A program made the translations under genes and the position numbers. Source: Bactrocera neohumeralis (Eukaryota > Arthropoda > Insecta > Diptera > Tephritidae). From it: 64,000 bases of DNA. Under the pieces are notes generated by a model, which worked only from the letters and a program-made list of their open reading frames with translations, had not been told where the DNA came from and ran no database searches. Of this stretch, positions 1 to 10,489 are shown one piece after another; position 1 is the stretch's first letter, and every line of letters begins with the position of its first letter. Where the stretch lies: assembly GCF_024586455.1 (NCBI RefSeq), contig NC_065922.1:18906089-18970088 (forward strand), read 5' to 3'.

Positions 1-72
1 TTATATAAGATTATTTGTTGACAGTTTGGTCCGGCGTAAGGAATTCATAGTGCACCACGCCACCATAATATT
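1..72 (-). pseudogene. mariner transposase fragment at window edge
   Basis: Read on the minus strand, this edge encodes a peptide with the motif GVVHYEF followed by QTVNK. This is the mariner block just before the second catalytic aspartate (usual form GVVHxEFLPxGQTVN). A stop follows the block and the rest lies outside the window. The same block occurs in the longer remnant at 22.9-24.0 kb, so both probably belong to one mariner lineage. It is a non-functional fragment. Confidence 0.6.
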
Positions 73-269
73 ATATCATATTACTTCAACATTACCTATT
101 ATATACTTTCCTTCCTTCCTTCTTTTTGTTTTCATCAATATGGTCGCTTGGAAGAAGTCCGAGGCGAAACTAAGAACTCTATTGAAACTACTGTACGAAA
201 GAGTACTGCCTTGACATTAATATTGCAGTCGCTAACGTTAAAATTCCAACTGTCAATAACCCTAAGATT

Positions 270-951
270 TCAGGTGTGACACTCGAGAGAATGTGCCCCT
301 TCACTCCTCACCGGGCCGCTATTATTGCAAAAGAACAGAGCCATCAAAATCCACAGGCCGCTAGCCGACAGCACATGGGTTAAGGAGCATAATGAACTCC
401 TCTCCAAGCAGTTTCTGCTGTGGTGTTTTCGTAGAAATCATTCCTGTAGTCACCTGCTTGAAACGGAACCGCCTCCTGCGATCATCAAGAGGTCCTTCCT
501 CGACTAGGCGACGACATAAGACAATACGCCGACCAGACTTCGGACGCAACTAACTTCAGACATGCACTGACCGCCATTCACAGTGGAGTCATAAACACCT
601 TCACCGACTACCTCTCAGTAAATGGCGTATTTGGAGTCAAACCACCCACCTATTGTAGACGACGAGCTCGAGTTGCCGTGAGAATTGAGAGTGACCCTCC
701 TATTTATCCAGAATCTACCCCGTTATATCAAATATATGTCTAACATGTAACGAATCCCCGCATGACTCTAACCACCTCTTTGCATGCCCAGCTGACTATA
801 CAGATCTGACATCCCTCCCCTTATGGTCCGACCCCGTCGAAACAGCCCGTTTCCTGGGTCTACCGTTGGATGACCTCAATGACAACTTATCTGAACCTTA
901 CCACCATGGCGGGGACTGGGTAAACTTTAGAACAACAACAACAACAACAAT
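270..951 (+). mobile_element. 3' end of a jockey-like LINE, degenerate
   Basis: Translations in shifting frames give the end of a jockey-type non-LTR retrotransposon ORF2. The first part resembles TFTPHAAAIIAK. A later part around 505-650 reads DIRQYADQTSDATNF. The terminal zinc-knuckle-like part at about 735-900 reads CNESPHDSNHLFACPAD and then WSDPVETARFLGLPLDD. The copy ends in an AAC repeat at 931-951, a plausible 3' tail. At least two frameshifts and several stops make it a dead, 5'-truncated copy. The reverse-transcriptase core lies outside or is lost. Confidence 0.7.
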
Positions 952-1042
952 TTTCAAACAGAAAACAAATCATATCACAAAAATGATAATACAAAGTTGA
1001 ATAATTACTTCATTCTTCATAGTATCTGCTTCTATTTCACTT

Positions 1043-1333
1043 GTGCAAAACATGAGCATAGTCTCTTGCGCAAACTGCCGGTTCTGCGTCATGGAACAGG
1101 AAACTCCTGAACACATGATTCAGGATTGCCCAGCAATTTGTAGAAGCAGGCTCAAGGCCCTAGGTTCCATCTACCTGGACAGGGATCACAGTACCTCAGT
1201 CGCACCCAGAGGGCTCCTGGAATTTTTCAGGATGCTGAACCTTTGTGACCATTTGTGATATAGGGGAGAGCACAATAGACCATAAGTCGCAGTGCAAAGC
1301 CTCAATTTTACTATCTATCTATCTATCTATGGA
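1043..1333 (+). mobile_element. LINE ORF2 C-terminus with TATC tail
   Basis: The reading frame encodes CRFCVMEQETPEHMIQDCPA, the Cys/His knuckle following the RNase H domain of jockey/LOA/I-type LINEs, and ends LEFFRMLNLCDHL. A short 3' UTR (around 1259-1305) and a (TATC)n tail at about 1310-1331 follow. The tail marks the true 3' end of the insertion. A second copy of the same family with the same UTR lies on the minus strand at 27.19-27.38 kb. It is 5'-truncated and not autonomous. Confidence 0.7.
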
Positions 1334-1339
1334 TCAGTT

Positions 1340-2005
1340 CGTGAGCTTGAAGCATAGTCAGAATAATGGCTGCCGTAATTACTTTAGCAGGAGCCAGTTC
1401 AACGAAAAGAGCAGCGAGTTCAGGTTCACCGTATTCTCTAATCATATTTGTTTTGTTTTCGCAACAGATATTCTATTTAAAGGCTTACAATTTCTCATTG
1501 GGTTTCTGTAGATGGTCCATCACTGTCAATTGCTGACAGTTAAAATAAATAAGAAAGTCGATGTAGAGCAGGAAATGAGAGCGAAATGCATATTCTATGT
1601 ACATATGTATGTGTGTCTATATTTTTATAAATAAGCAAACGAAACATGATTCCAAAAATTTGGAAATGGAAGAGGAAGCGAACTAAGATCACTGGCGCAA
1701 GTTTCATTGTTATTTAACAACTGTTGTCTGATGAGAACTCTTGTCGCTCTTAAAACTCAAGCAGCTGGTTTATTAGAGAGCGATCTACAAAGGGGTGGTT
1801 GATTTCCTTTATTTTTTCTTTGCACCTTTCTTGCAAATTATAATTTGGTATGTATGTGAAAATTGAATGAAACTTTTAAAGTTTAAACGCCGCTGAGGAG
1901 CTGTTTCATTTGTTTGTCGGTGGTTTGAGGCGCGCTTTTTTGTGGTCGCAGCGTATAACCAATACTTTTATATACTTGTATATATATAAGTATATATGTA
2001 TGTAG
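1340..2005. other. noncoding stretch, nothing recognised
   Basis: AT-rich DNA with no convincing coding frame. It ends in a TATA/TATG microsatellite (about 1965-2010) abutting the inverted-repeat element that follows. Confidence 0.5.
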
Positions 2006-2346
2006 TATATCATCACCTAAGATGCAAAATAACATAAGTTTTCATAAGTTTACAGGCGACGAAAAAACGATATCATAGAAATCACTCATATTGAAATAAA
2101 ATTTGAGTTGGGTTATAAAATGATTTTATATTAGTTATCATACAATCATAATGGAAAAAGATTTTGAGTTTTGGTTATAAAACGGTTATAATGGGTTGTC
2201 ATACACTCATATTGAACTCATATTGAAACAAAATTTGAGTTTTGGTTATATATTTGTTATAAAACGGTTATATATTGATTATTATATCTGACAGCGATTT
2301 TCGATTTTTTGATGATACGTTATTTTGCATTTTAGGTGACGATATA
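2006..2346. mobile_element. 341-bp MITE with terminal inverted repeats
   Basis: The left end (about 2006-2033) and the reverse complement of the right end (about 2319-2346) match over some 28 bp with about two mismatches. Their core is CACCTAARATGCAAAATAAC. The interior has no coding capacity but holds imperfect internal repeats built on AAATTTGAGTTTTGGTTATA and AAAACGGTTATA. Both ends lie in TATA-rich sequence, so a TA target duplication is possible but ambiguous. It fits a small nonautonomous DNA transposon of unknown superfamily. Confidence 0.65.
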
Positions 2347-3165
2347 TACATACATTTACACATACATAAATCGAATACACTCATATACATAGGTATATAA
2401 GATGTACTTTTACACACATGTTTTTTGGTGTTTTTTGCTTTTTGTTGTCTTTTAATTTGCATTGTATTTGCGCACAGTATTGTTGACACTGTTGTTGCTC
2501 TTCTTGTAATGTACTTGGTTATGTCTCAAATTACTGACAAGCCACATTTTGCTCTAACTACCACGCTTAGTAGGTTTATGCTTATCATTGAGTTTGCTTT
2601 TTGTTGTAGCAATTGCTTTTTATGGCCACTTTGTTTACCTTGTTACAGTTTTTCGCTTTCGTTGGCGATAATTAAATTTTTTTATATTTTTTTTATTATT
2701 TTTTTAATTATGTGGCAGATTTTTTATGCGACAAGCACGCCACGGCGAACAAGCACAAATGACAGACACATATTTATATGCGAATAAATGAGGATGCTGA
2801 CAGCGCAAATATTGTTGGCGGTTGGCGGCCTTAAAGTTAGCAACAACGCGTGCGCATGCGCACAGCTAATTGGTTGTGAAGGCAGGCTATAAGAGACATA
2901 CTAACTCATTTTTATGAAATTTTGCTTTATAATCGCTTTGTGTATACAAATATTTACTGAAACTTTTTTTTCTTTTTTGTCCCACAAGGAAGCTTAAATT
3001 CCAGCGGCGTAAGCAGCCAAGAGCGGCCATAAATTTTGACGCTGGCAGCGCTGTGGAATTTTAATGACTTTTTGCTTTACGATACACTTGCCGCCTTGTA
3101 AGTTCATATGTTTTATTTCAAAGTATTTGTTGTTGTTATTTTTATTTAATTAAATTTTTTATTTT
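2347..3165. other. noncoding stretch with one NRF-1/EWG-type site
   Basis: AT-rich sequence with T-rich runs around 2670-2710. The only distinctive element is the GC-rich 12-bp palindrome described separately at 2851. Open frames here (for example about 2425-2787) are compositional and have no recognisable domain. Confidence 0.5.
2851..2862. promoter_or_regulatory. perfect NRF-1/Erect-wing-type palindrome
   Basis: The sequence TGCGCATGCGCA is a perfect match to the palindromic consensus bound by NRF-1 in vertebrates and its fly homologue Erect wing. It stands out in AT-rich surroundings. A second perfect copy lies at 60588-60599 and an 11 of 12 match at 37250-37261. No transcription start is obvious beside it, so promoter function is inferred from the motif alone. 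Confidence 0.35.
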
Positions 3166-4053
3166 TATACCCTAAACAGGCAATATTAAGTTTGAAGCTG
3201 AGAAAACGTAGAACTAGTTTTGAGGTTATCTGCCTGAAGCTTTGCACACGTCGTTTTCATCACAAGAAGCTGCTCAGCTGATGAACTGTCGATATCGGTT
3301 CACTATAACATATATTTGCCATACAAACTGACAGATGAAAATCAAGTCCTTGTATGAATTTTTTTTTTATTTTACAGGATATATACACGATATTAGGCAT
3401 AGACTATTACCCGTAGCAAGGCTACAATCTCCGAACATATTGCTCAGATCGTACTACTACAACATATACATATTTGCCATACAAACTGACAGATGAAAAT
3501 CAAGTCCTTCTATGAAAAACTTTTTTATTTTTCAGGTTATTTTCATAAAATTGCCACAACGTATTTTCCAAAGCAACTCTGTAAATCTATGTTTAAATTT
3601 TTTGGATCGATGCTCTATAGCATATAGATGCCATACAAACTGAGTGAACGGAAACAAGTTCTTGTATGGAAAACTTTTTTATTTGACGAGGTATCTTCCC
3701 AAAATTTACCAAAGATTATTTCCCAATACTAGGCTATAAGCTCCGTTAGAATTATGCAGATCGTATCACTATAGCATATAGCTGCCATACAAACTGATCG
3801 CTCAAAATCAAGTCTTTGTATGGACAACTCTTTTATTTGTCAAGATATTTTCACAAAATTTGATAAAAAGTATTTTCCAAAGCAATGTTGTAAATCTCCA
3901 TATAAATTGTTCGGATCGGTTTACTATAGCATATACCTGCTATACAAAATTACCAAGAAAAGTCAAGATAAATTTTTTTATATTTTTAATGCTATAAAAA
4001 ATGCAGCTGTGAAGGGTATTATAGCTTCGGTCCAGGCGAGGTTAATAATTTTT
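3166..4053 (+). mobile_element. INE-1/Helentron-like element with expanded 154-bp repeats
   Basis: The 5' end (about 3166-3200) matches the TATACCCT...ATATTAAGTTTG terminus of the INE-1-like copies at 39.9 and 49.3 kb. The 3' end (about 3999-4045) keeps the block CTGTGAAGGGTATTATAGC and a decayed CTTCGG hairpin. Between them the motif CATACAAACTGA or a variant recurs at 3320, 3478, 3632, 3786 and 3940, a spacing of 154-158 bp. Standard copies carry two such anchors 154 bp apart, so this copy has gained units. It is noncoding and nonautonomous, needing a helitron-type protein from elsewhere. Confidence 0.75.
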
Positions 4054-4149
4054 GTTGTTGTAATTTTTTACATTGCGTTGGAGGTGCGACAAGCGCCACA
4101 AAGCACAAACAAGCGGTAAACAAAAGAATTTCGTGGCGAAAGGTTGTAA

Positions 4150-4265
4150 GGATATACATATGTAAATACATATCGTACATATACATACATACATATGTAT
4201 ATATAATATATATATGTATGTAAGTATACATACACATATGTATCTATATATACTTACATATATGG
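4150..4265. repeat. TACATA/TATG microsatellite
   Basis: Alternating TACATA, TATGTA and TATATA runs with dyad symmetry. This is simple-sequence DNA of a kind common in fly genomes. Confidence 0.7.
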
Positions 4266-4274
4266 TGTTTCTAT

Positions 4275-4477
4275 GTGCGTTTGTATGTGTCACGCGCTTG
4301 GAAGTGATAAAAGCCAACGCGCCAAGTGTCAATGTACTTGCAAAAATAGCATCGATCAAAACAATAACAATAACAACAACAAGGCAACAAACCTCAGCGC
4401 AGACACAACAAGCAAAATAAAATCCCAACAAATCCGCGATAAACAGAAAAAACAACAAAAAATAGCAAATACCAAAG
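4275..4477 (+). promoter_or_regulatory. candidate 5' UTR exon ending at a strong donor
   Basis: This CAA/ACA-rich segment, typical of fly leader sequence, ends at AAAG followed by GTAAGT at 4478, a consensus 5' splice site. A frame is open through it, but it is low-complexity (a run of Asn, then Lys/Gln-rich), so untranslated leader is more likely than coding. No initiator was pinned down upstream. It lies opposite the minus-strand promoter candidate at 5110 and could belong to a different or antisense transcript. Confidence 0.25.
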
Positions 4478-5044
4478 GTAAGTAATGCTATTTGCTTTGC
4501 GCTTAATTATAGATATATGTATATTTCGTGTTATTGTATTCCGCGTGTGCACAGTTAATGCTGCTTAATGCTTAATTTCGCTGTTTTCTTTCCGTCTTTA
4601 ATGTGCAATTATTTATTTTTACTCAAATATTTTTTGTTTCGTTACAGACTTTGCGTGAGCAAACACACTTTTAAGCGCACACAATTAACAACTATTACAC
4701 ACAGACACACACACTTATATACAGTTGCAACACGGTTACCAACAAGAACAACAAGAAATTCACAAATTTTATGTTTTCACGTACATCGCTGTTCGATTGT
4801 CTCCGCCTGCTGAAGCCAAGCAATATGCTAATCAGCCAACGCAACGCTCTCACGTTCTGATTCGTGGCGATCGCGGCTCGAGCGCTAATCACACGAACGC
4901 ATAAAACTTCGAAAATGTTAAAGAGCGTTAAGATTGAAAAAAAAAGAAAAACACACAGCAACAATAAAAAATCAATTAATTAAAATTATTTTGTTTATAT
5001 GTAGTATGTATGTGAATATGTTTGTGACGCGCACGCAGACTCAC

Positions 5045-5110
5045 GGTGTCGTTGGGAACGCGACGTACACCGAAAACACTTGCGAACACAACGAAAAGCT
5101 AAAATCAACT
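5045..5110 (-). promoter_or_regulatory. candidate minus-strand initiator and short noncoding first exon
   Basis: On the minus strand TCAGTT, a perfect fly initiator, places +1 at 5110. The next 66 nt have leader-like composition and end at a strong GTGAGT donor beginning at 5044. No downstream promoter element is seen at +28. The upstream side (5111-5290) is GC-richer than its surroundings. Together this suggests a TATA-less promoter firing leftward with a short untranslated exon. No matching acceptor or coding exon was identified between here and position 1. Confidence 0.3.
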
Positions 5111-5289
5111 GAACTTCTGATCGCCATGGGAAGCAGCCACTCGGCGGCGGCACTAAAAATGTGGTAACACGCTGGGAAAGTGGTAAGAGCGACGAGTGTG
5201 CGTGCGCTCGTTAGCGTTGTGGCGCTCACTGGAAAGTTTGTTTTCGTTTTCCAATGGGCGTTTGGGTGAGAGTGTGGCGCTACTGAGCG

Positions 5290-5940
5290 GGTGACTGGTA
5301 GTTACGGTTGCTAAGCAACAGAAAATAAATAAAATGATTTAAGAAGGAAATGAAATTAATTTTTTTGCGTTGATTGAATAAAAAATAATTTTTGATGTTT
5401 AGAAATTTTTATAAGTTTATTAGGTGTGGCCTAAAGGGAAAGTGAGTTGGAAGTGATTGGCGAAAATAATGGGCTAGAAGATTTACTTTATATTTTTATA
5501 TTTTTGGCGGCGATTTTCGTTTGTTTAAAAAATGTATACACAAAAGTACGCATAGTTTCGATATTTCGTTCAAAAATTGACAATGCTCGAATGTTTATCA
5601 CATATTTTTTAATTAATATATATTTAATTACACTGTACACAGCTATTTTGCGACTATAATGTTTACATTTATTAGAGTTGCAACTTTGTTGAAAATATAA
5701 TCAAAAATGTGTTTCAGCACACAATTCGTCGATTGACCAAAAATTTTGCGACTATAATGTTATAGAAAAAATTATAGAAAAAGGAGTAGGAGTTTTAGTG
5801 TTGTCTTCAAGGGGATGGGATGAAATCACCACCATTTACAAAAATAGCTGTAAATGATGGAACATTTTATAACTAAAAAATCGTAATCAAGATACCTCAA
5901 ATACGCCAAAGACCTCTTAGCTCATCAGTCGCTAATTTTT
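5290..5940. other. noncoding stretch with an 18-bp direct repeat
   Basis: AT-rich, no recognised gene. An 18-bp string TTTTGCGACTATAATGTT occurs near 5646 and again near 5745, about 100 bp apart, possibly the trace of a local duplication. Confidence 0.4.
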
Positions 5941-5949
5941 TATTCAGAT

Positions 5950-6165
5950 TTCTCGAGTATTTGGCCAAAAACTACATATATTCGCCAAGCATAGGCTCAG
6001 TGTGAGTTTTTCTTATTTTCAAAAATAGAGAGAACCTTAATTAAAAGCATTAAAAGCGCATCCTGAAAACTCTAAAGACTATCCAAAGTGTTTCAACGAT
6101 TATAAGAAGAGCTGGCATAAGTGCATAATATCGAAACGGAACTATTTTGAAGGCGACAACATTAA
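5950..6165 (+). pseudogene. mariner transposase C-terminal remnant
   Basis: Near 5955 the plus strand reads EYLAKN, and at about 6045-6160 it reads WHKCIISKRNYFEGDN. These match the end of mariner transposases (usual form WKKRWHKCIxxxGDYFEGD). The segment that should hold the third catalytic aspartate is deleted or scrambled. Frames shift between the blocks. It is an old fragment with no intact ends seen. Confidence 0.6.
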
Positions 6166-6169
6166 TCAA

Positions 6170-6700
6170 AAAACGAAAGTTACCGTATATTTGACAGTTG
6201 ATATAGTTGTTTTTTTTTTCAAAAAAATACGCTTTCTGGCTATCAGATATCTTTAAGGTCCCACTATCAGCATATTAAAGGTCACAATATGGGGACATTG
6301 GGACCGTAAAGTTTATTTTAGTGATACCAGCTATTCCAATAAGTCAAAGAATGTGCTTACAACTCGTTTTAGACGTCTCAGCAAATTCACTACTGAAAAT
6401 TGAGAAAATATAGAGAGTAGTTATAGTATGTAATAAACTCCTCATTCTGTTATTTCTCATGTTATCAGCATCTATAGTGGGTAGAAAAGTTCAAGATCGG
6501 TTGAATGACAATTTTCTCGAAATGGTTATAATTGATGAGTACAAGCCATAAATACTGTCCCAAATATAGCTCTGATCCGCAAATCTCTCATAGAGAATTT
6601 AGTTTCGCTTAGTTGCTGCTCCCTGAGAGCACTCATCAGCAACTCAGTATAAGGAACAGTGGAGCGGCCTTTCAAACTTCTTTCTCTCAGCTGCAAGCGA
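6170..6700. other. noncoding stretch, nothing recognised
   Basis: AT-rich sequence between a mariner remnant and an RTE remnant. No motif or coding frame could be supported. Confidence 0.4.
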
Positions 6701-6704
6701 AACC

Positions 6705-7925
6705 AATGGTTTTGTGAAAGGTCAAAACAACAGCTGGTACGATGTGGACTGTATTATAGCACTGAGAGAAACGGACAGCCTACCTCGCAATGTTGCGATC
6801 GACCACAACACGAGCTGGGTTGGATAAATACTGAAAGTTGAAGTTAGAAGCAAGACACATATGCAGACAAAAGAAGAAAGGGTCCTAATCCGTGAGTATG
6901 GAGAGCTCGAGAAGCTGGTCGACAGTGGTAATGATGGGAAATTCCAAGTAAAGATACGGCGACTAACGGAAGGTTTCAAGACCGGAGCATACTCTTGTAG
7001 GAACCAAAGTCGAGATCTAGTGGCTGATAGTCAGAACATACTGAAGAACACAGAGTGGAAGTGTAACATTTGGAAATGGCGAATCCGATTCCACAATCGA
7101 TATTCCATTGCCCGGCTATGAAGTTGCTCGAATAGCCATTACCAGCCTGAAGAACAACAAAGCGGCAGGAGCCGATGGATTACCGGCCGAGTTATTAAAA
7201 TACGGCGGTTGAAAGCATGCCCGATGATTGAAACCTAAGTGTGATCTCTCCAATCAACAAAAAGGGAAAATCTGCGAAAAATACATTAGGATAAACCTTC
7301 ACCGCCCACCGCCATCAAACTGAGTAGACCTTAGTAGTGTGGCTTTAGACCTAAAAAATCTACTACCGACAAGATTTTCACCATGTGCCACATCTTGGAA
7401 AATACCCCTGAAAGGAAGATCGACACACACGACTTCTTCGCCGACTTTAAAGCCGGCTTCGACAGCACTACAAGAAACTATCTCTTTGCAGCTATATCTG
7501 AACTTGGTATTCCCGTAAAGCTAATACGTCTGTGTAAGCTGACGTTGAACAACACGAAAAGTTCCGTCAGGATCGGGAAGGACCTCTCCGAGCCGTTCGA
7601 TACCAAACGAGGTTTCGGACAAGGCAACCCCCTATCGTGCGATTTCTTCAATCTACTCCCGGAAAAAATAATTCGAGCTGCGAATCAATAGACAATAGCA
7701 GAGCCATTGGCTTGGCCAGCTTAGAAGGTTTTCGATTTGGTACCCACCATTGGAAGTAGAGGAAGAGGAAGATCTCCACTCCGTTGGAGAGATCAGGTGA
7801 AGAAAGACCTTATTATACGTGATATATCGAATTGACGCCAAATGAGAAAGTAAGAAAAAGTCGGTCCGCGCGCTGTTGTTAACTCGGCTATAACGACGTA
7901 AGCGGTGTCTACGCCAGAAAAAAAG
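6705..7925 (+). mobile_element. RTE-type LINE remnant with internal deletion
   Basis: The copy begins in the linker before the reverse transcriptase (SWYD, then KIRRLTEGFKTGAYSC near 6950). It continues with LKNNKAAGADGLPAELLKYGG near 7150-7210, a motif typical of RTE elements. The frame at 7383-7691 has an RT palm segment: FADFKAGFDST, LGIPVKLIRLCKLTLNNT, IGKDLSEPFDTKRGFGQG. The YADD active-site block is missing, because the sequence jumps at about 7695 to the ORF C-terminus (around 7700-7925). Several frameshifts make it inactive. A related copy lies at 52.7-53.6 kb. Confidence 0.85.
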
Positions 7926-7929
7926 AAGA

Positions 7930-8650
7930 AAATATCAAGCTGATGACTTTCATTGTATACCATATTTTTCATATTACGTTTCCAGAAGCTTAGAGTACCC
8001 TCTTAAGTATCCTGTACTCGTTAGAAGAAGCAGAGGTGGAAATTTGTCATTTGGAATTTACAGCAATCGCTGTTTTTAAGCTCCTTAAGCTTCTTATCAA
8101 ACACAAAAGATATATTTCAAGATTCCTTCTCGCGCATTGCTCTTCTCGAAGAGTACACCCTTATTTCTATTTGCTTTTTCTCTCTCCCTCTCTCTCTCAG
8201 TTCAGTTCAGTTGTTATTAGATACCATTCTTTTTAAATCTTCATAGGTTCTTTATTTCATTTCACATACACTTAACAAATATGTATACGTCGGTGATCCC
8301 AGATTCGTTATTACAACTCGAATTTTTTTATTTGACTGGAAATAAAAGCTTAAAGCTTTTTCTTATGAAGCTTTTATAGTTGTGAGAACTTTTTGAGGCA
8401 ATGATAACAATGTTGCCACTGAATGCAGTTTATAATACTTAAATATGGGCTTACTCAGCAATTGTACAGTATTGCGAATTCAAATAGCATAACTTACGGA
8501 CTACTTTTGTTTTATCCTAGAGTTTTTGCTACATTTTATAAAAAAAAACTAAACAAAATATTTTAAATAAGAGACTGAAAGTAGTTCCACATTGGAGTCA
8601 CTTATTTCGCAATACATACACATATTATTGGTACAATGCCTCGCATATAA
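7930..8650. other. noncoding stretch 3' of the first coiled-coil gene
   Basis: AT-rich, with a CTCT run near 8186-8205. No coding frame is convincing. It separates the RTE remnant from the downstream end of the minus-strand gene. Confidence 0.4.
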
Positions 8651-8656
8651 TTTTCA

Positions 8657-8662
8657 TTTATT
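8657..8662 (-). terminator. polyadenylation signal of the first coiled-coil gene
   Basis: AATAAA on the minus strand, about 105 bp beyond the stop codon at 8768. It is the clearest poly(A) signal near the end of that gene. Confidence 0.45.
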
Positions 8663-8767
8663 TTGCTTAATAAATTTTTTTTCACACATTTTTGCTATGT
8701 GCTGTTTAAATTTTATGTTAATTTTTTTTTAATTTATGAATTTTGTGATTTTTTTATACTTTTAATT

Positions 8768-10163
8768 TCACTCTAGATTTTCTGTACCTATTAGAAATGA
8801 GGGCTCCTTTCTTGGCCTAGTTCTAGGACGCAGAGACCATCTGTGTGTTTGTGAATTTATGGACATGTGACTCCGCTGGGGTCGCAGCAGTGTCAGTTTC
8901 CGTTCTTTGTGGAAATGCAGGTTTTTTAAGGGTTTGGACGTACTTGCTCGTTTGGGTGGAGTTATGCCTTCATCGGAAAGGCGCAAGCTCTCTTTAAACC
9001 ATGCGATCTGTTCCACCAAGTACGAGCGATTTGTTTGGAGTTTCTCAATAGCTGTTTTCAAATAATTTATGTTTCCATCTAACCGCGAGTATTCGCTGTC
9101 ATAATGTAGCGTTAACTTCGCTATGCGTTGGCGTAAATTCTGTAGAAGACATGCTAATATGTTTACATATGTATATATAAACGCATAAAAGCCTGCATTT
9201 CACCTCTATCTGATTGAAGTAAGTGTCCGTGGTGCAGGTTGTTGCAAACTGTTCTTCATAAAAACGTTTCTTGGCTTTCTGGATTTCCTTCTTTAGCCGC
9301 TTCTCGGTCATTTGTATGCGCATTTCGGCCTGCTCCTCCCTCACTTTGTGGAAACGCAGCACATAATTGTTCTCTATATTGGAAATTACTGCACACGAAT
9401 ATTTTTTGAAGTAAGTCAGCGCTTTCTAAAATATTCAGAAGATTGCTTACAAAAGAGATCCTCCGGCTTTTTGGTTAATGAGCCCATGGTTCTTTTAATA
9501 AAAGCCACCGCGATGAGTTGGAGGCGCACTCCGTCAGACTTTGCCTCATTCAGTTGCACTTGTTTTGAAATTTCTGCCTCAAAGTTATGAAATTTCGCAA
9601 TAGACCTACATTTAAGTAACAAAAAAACTTAATGAAATCTAAAAAACTTTAAAATTATTATTGATTTTTTACGCCATAACATCCATTGGCATTATAAACT
9701 GGTTTTTGTTCACATAACAATCACCCAAATCGTAGAGGCAATTCCGTATAGCCACATAGTTCTTTAGCTTCATCCATATTGTAAATTGCCTAGGTGACAT
9801 CTGGCGGTCGATGACTTTGAACCACAGCAATCTGTGTGACTCCGTATCCAACCAGTCTTCGTACTTCCAACTTAAGATCTGTTCCGGACATTGCACATGT
9901 ATGAATTTGCCCAATTTGTTACGCTCCAAATCCTCTATGAACATTATCCTGTTCATTAGCTTCTTGATCGCCATGTGCACGGCCAGTATTTTGAGCTTCA
10001 CTTTGTAGTTGAAACATTGAACGGGTTGTTCGACCTTTAGACTCCTTGTGCTGAATGTACTGGCCGATGCTCTGAATCTGCGCACATCATGCAGCGATCG
10101 GAACGAAAGACGTTTTGTGATCGGATTTTTCGCAATTAATTCTAAAGAATAAGTTCTGCGCAT
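8768..10163 (-). CDS. coiled-coil protein, 400 aa, four exons (paralogue A)
   Basis: Predicted exons in transcript order are 10163-9673, 9605-9451, 9388-9204 and 9139-8768. Donors are GTAAAA, GTAAGC and GTGAAA, and every acceptor ends in AG. Joining them gives one open frame of 1203 nt. The ATG at 10163 has an in-frame TAA two codons upstream. The first exon encodes a basic N-terminus, then a helical region with tryptophans (FTIWMKL). From about residue 215 the protein is Lys/Glu-rich coiled coil (HKVREEQAEM, NLRQRIAKLTLHYDSEYSRL), followed by a basic, Pro-containing tail. No signal peptide or membrane segment is seen. The coiled-coil part loosely recalls the axonemal dynein-regulatory protein DRC9/IQCG, without a visible IQ motif. 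That link is tentative. The neighbouring gene is its tandem paralogue. Confidence 0.82.
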
Positions 10164-10489
10164 AATTTAGCCGAAAGTTCAAAAATTAAATCGTGCTCCA
10201 AAAGCAGACGAAAAAGTAAAAAAAAAGTTAGAAGCGGAAAAATTCGTTACTTCGTCAAGGCTTTTCAAATCGGAAAATTTTTAATTTTCTAAATTTTAAT
10301 GTCAAGATTTCATTTCCATATTTGATGCTGAATTTCAAATATTGGTTATCATTTTCTTGCAGTGGTGCCACACTGGAGAAAAAAAATTAAAATTTTGTTT
10401 TTGTATTCATTGGCTAAATTTTGATTACCGTTTCACCACTAAGTTATAATCCTTAAGGCTTTTGTTGTTGTAGCGATTACGTAGACCCG

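Noticed and set aside
3320..3960. 154-bp spaced motif considered as a centromeric satellite
   Set aside because: Its ends match the termini of dispersed INE-1-like copies, so it is an internal array of a transposon.
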